Shown here: piece by piece, positions 4,560-5,108 of the stretch
Layout: every line of letters begins with the position of its first letter
How positions within the stretch are numbered: position 1 is the stretch's first letter
Assembly: GCA_021772695.1 (NCBI GenBank)
Contig: JAJFLL010000105.1
Coordinates: 1 to 5,108 of the forward strand
Direction of reading: 5' to 3'
Source of the DNA: Deltaproteobacteria bacterium
GTDB lineage: Bacteria > UBA10199 > DSSB01
Length of the DNA stretch: 5,108 nt
Made by a program: the position numbers and the translations under genes
Notes under the pieces: model-generated
Seen by the model: the letters and a program-made list of their open reading frames with translations, nothing else
Databases searched by the model: none
What the model was told of the DNA's origin: nothing

Positions 4560-5108
4560 ATGTCGGCTAAAATAATCGAAACTGCCCTCACTTTTGACGA
4601 CGTTTTACTGCTGCCGGGCAAGAGCGCCGTCCTTCCCAGAGACTGTGAATTAAGCACCCAATTGACCCGGCAAATCCAACTCAATGTACCCTTCGTTTCC
4701 GCCGCCATGGACACCGTGACCATGGCCCAGGCCGCCGTGGTCATGGCGCAGCAAGGCGGCATCGGCATCATTCATAAAAACATGTCCATCGATGACCAGG
4801 CCCTAGAGGTTCAGCGGGTGAAGAAGAGTGAGAGCGGCATGATTTTGAACCCCTTTACGATGCCTCCAACCGAAAGACTTTCAGAAGCCATTCAACTCAT
4901 GTTGGCCAACGGTATCTCGGGGGTACCCATTACGGAAGGTAAGAAGTTGGTGGGTATCTTGACCAATCGAGACATTCGTTTTGAAAAAAATCTCGACCAA
5001 CCCATCAGTGAGGTCATGACCCAGAAAGTGGTGACGGTTTCTGAAAAGGTGACCATCGACGAAGCCAAAGAAATTTTGCATCGCTACCGCATTGAAAAAC
5101 TTCCCGTG
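4560..5108 (+). CDS. guaB: Inosine-5'-monophosphate dehydrogenase, N-terminal part (3' end outside window)
   Basis: The first 183 codons are present and the frame is open to the window edge. IMP dehydrogenase oxidises IMP to XMP with NAD+ in the cytosol, the committing step of GMP synthesis. Diagnostic stretches are L-T-F-D-D-V-L-L-L-P (10-19), S-A-A-M-D-T-V-T (47-54), G-G-I-G-I-I-H-K-N-M (66-75) and V-K-K-S-E-S-G-M-I (87-95). These match the start of the catalytic barrel in E. coli and other bacterial GuaB proteins. The barrel is then interrupted by a first CBS domain (about 94-141, with G-I-S-G-V-P-I and L-V-G-I-L-T-N-R-D) and the start of a second (from about 149, I-S-E-V-M-T). The catalytic cysteine loop and flap lie beyond the window. 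An in-frame TAA three codons before the ATG fixes the start; the only upstream purine run is a poor AAAGA. The identification is essentially certain. Confidence 0.97.
   Translation, partial: MSAKIIETALTFDDVLLLPGKSAVLPRDCELSTQLTRQIQLNVPFVSAAMDTVTMAQAAVVMAQQGGIGIIHKNMSIDDQALEVQRVKKSESGMILNPFTMPPTERLSEAIQLMLANGISGVPITEGKKLVGILTNRDIRFEKNLDQPISEVMTQKVVTVSEKVTIDEAKEILHRYRIEKLPV

Overview
The window looks like ordinary chromosomal sequence from a Gram-negative bacterium with deltaproteobacterial affinities (Myxococcota, Bdellovibrionota or a related candidate lineage). That placement is an inference. It rests on a periplasm-facing TPR protein of the YfgM/TPR_21 type and on a secreted protein carrying the CGDG...ECD, ADGCCPAGC and CDDxxxCTxxxC cysteine motifs that are common in such genomes. 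No mobile element, tRNA, rRNA or CRISPR array was seen.

Layout. Positions 1-145 hold the last 47 codons of a cytidine deaminase (cdd), recognised by its PCGxC zinc motif. After a 15-base gap with a good ribosome binding site comes a GTG-started gene (161-871, +) for a single-span membrane protein with TPR-like helices, probably in the same transcript. Converging on it, with 29 bases between the stops, is a long minus-strand gene (901-2955) for a multi-spanning GT-C glycosyltransferase of the STT3/AglB type. It keeps an acidic D-x-D-P loop and an R-x-x-x-G-x-x-x-E-like second loop, but the WWDYG acceptor motif is degenerate. A 257-base divergent intergenic region (2956-3212) follows, with an unusual long inverted repeat and further potential hairpins. 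It leads into a 404-residue, cysteine-rich, strongly acidic, essentially lysine-free secreted protein (3213-4427, +) with a signal peptide and a C-terminal membrane anchor. That gene ends in a clear intrinsic terminator (4452-4487). The first 183 codons of IMP dehydrogenase (guaB, 4560 onward, +) run off the right edge.

How the genes relate. cdd (pyrimidine salvage) and guaB (GMP synthesis) are housekeeping genes that happen to flank envelope genes. The GT-C enzyme and the Cys-rich protein are divergently transcribed and both act at the cell envelope, but no direct link is visible: the Cys-rich ectodomain has no N-x-S/T sequon. I see no convincing new multi-gene system. The items most worth a second look are the STT3-like enzyme with an altered acceptor motif, the composition and anchoring of the Cys-rich protein, and the inverted repeat and leader structure in front of it.
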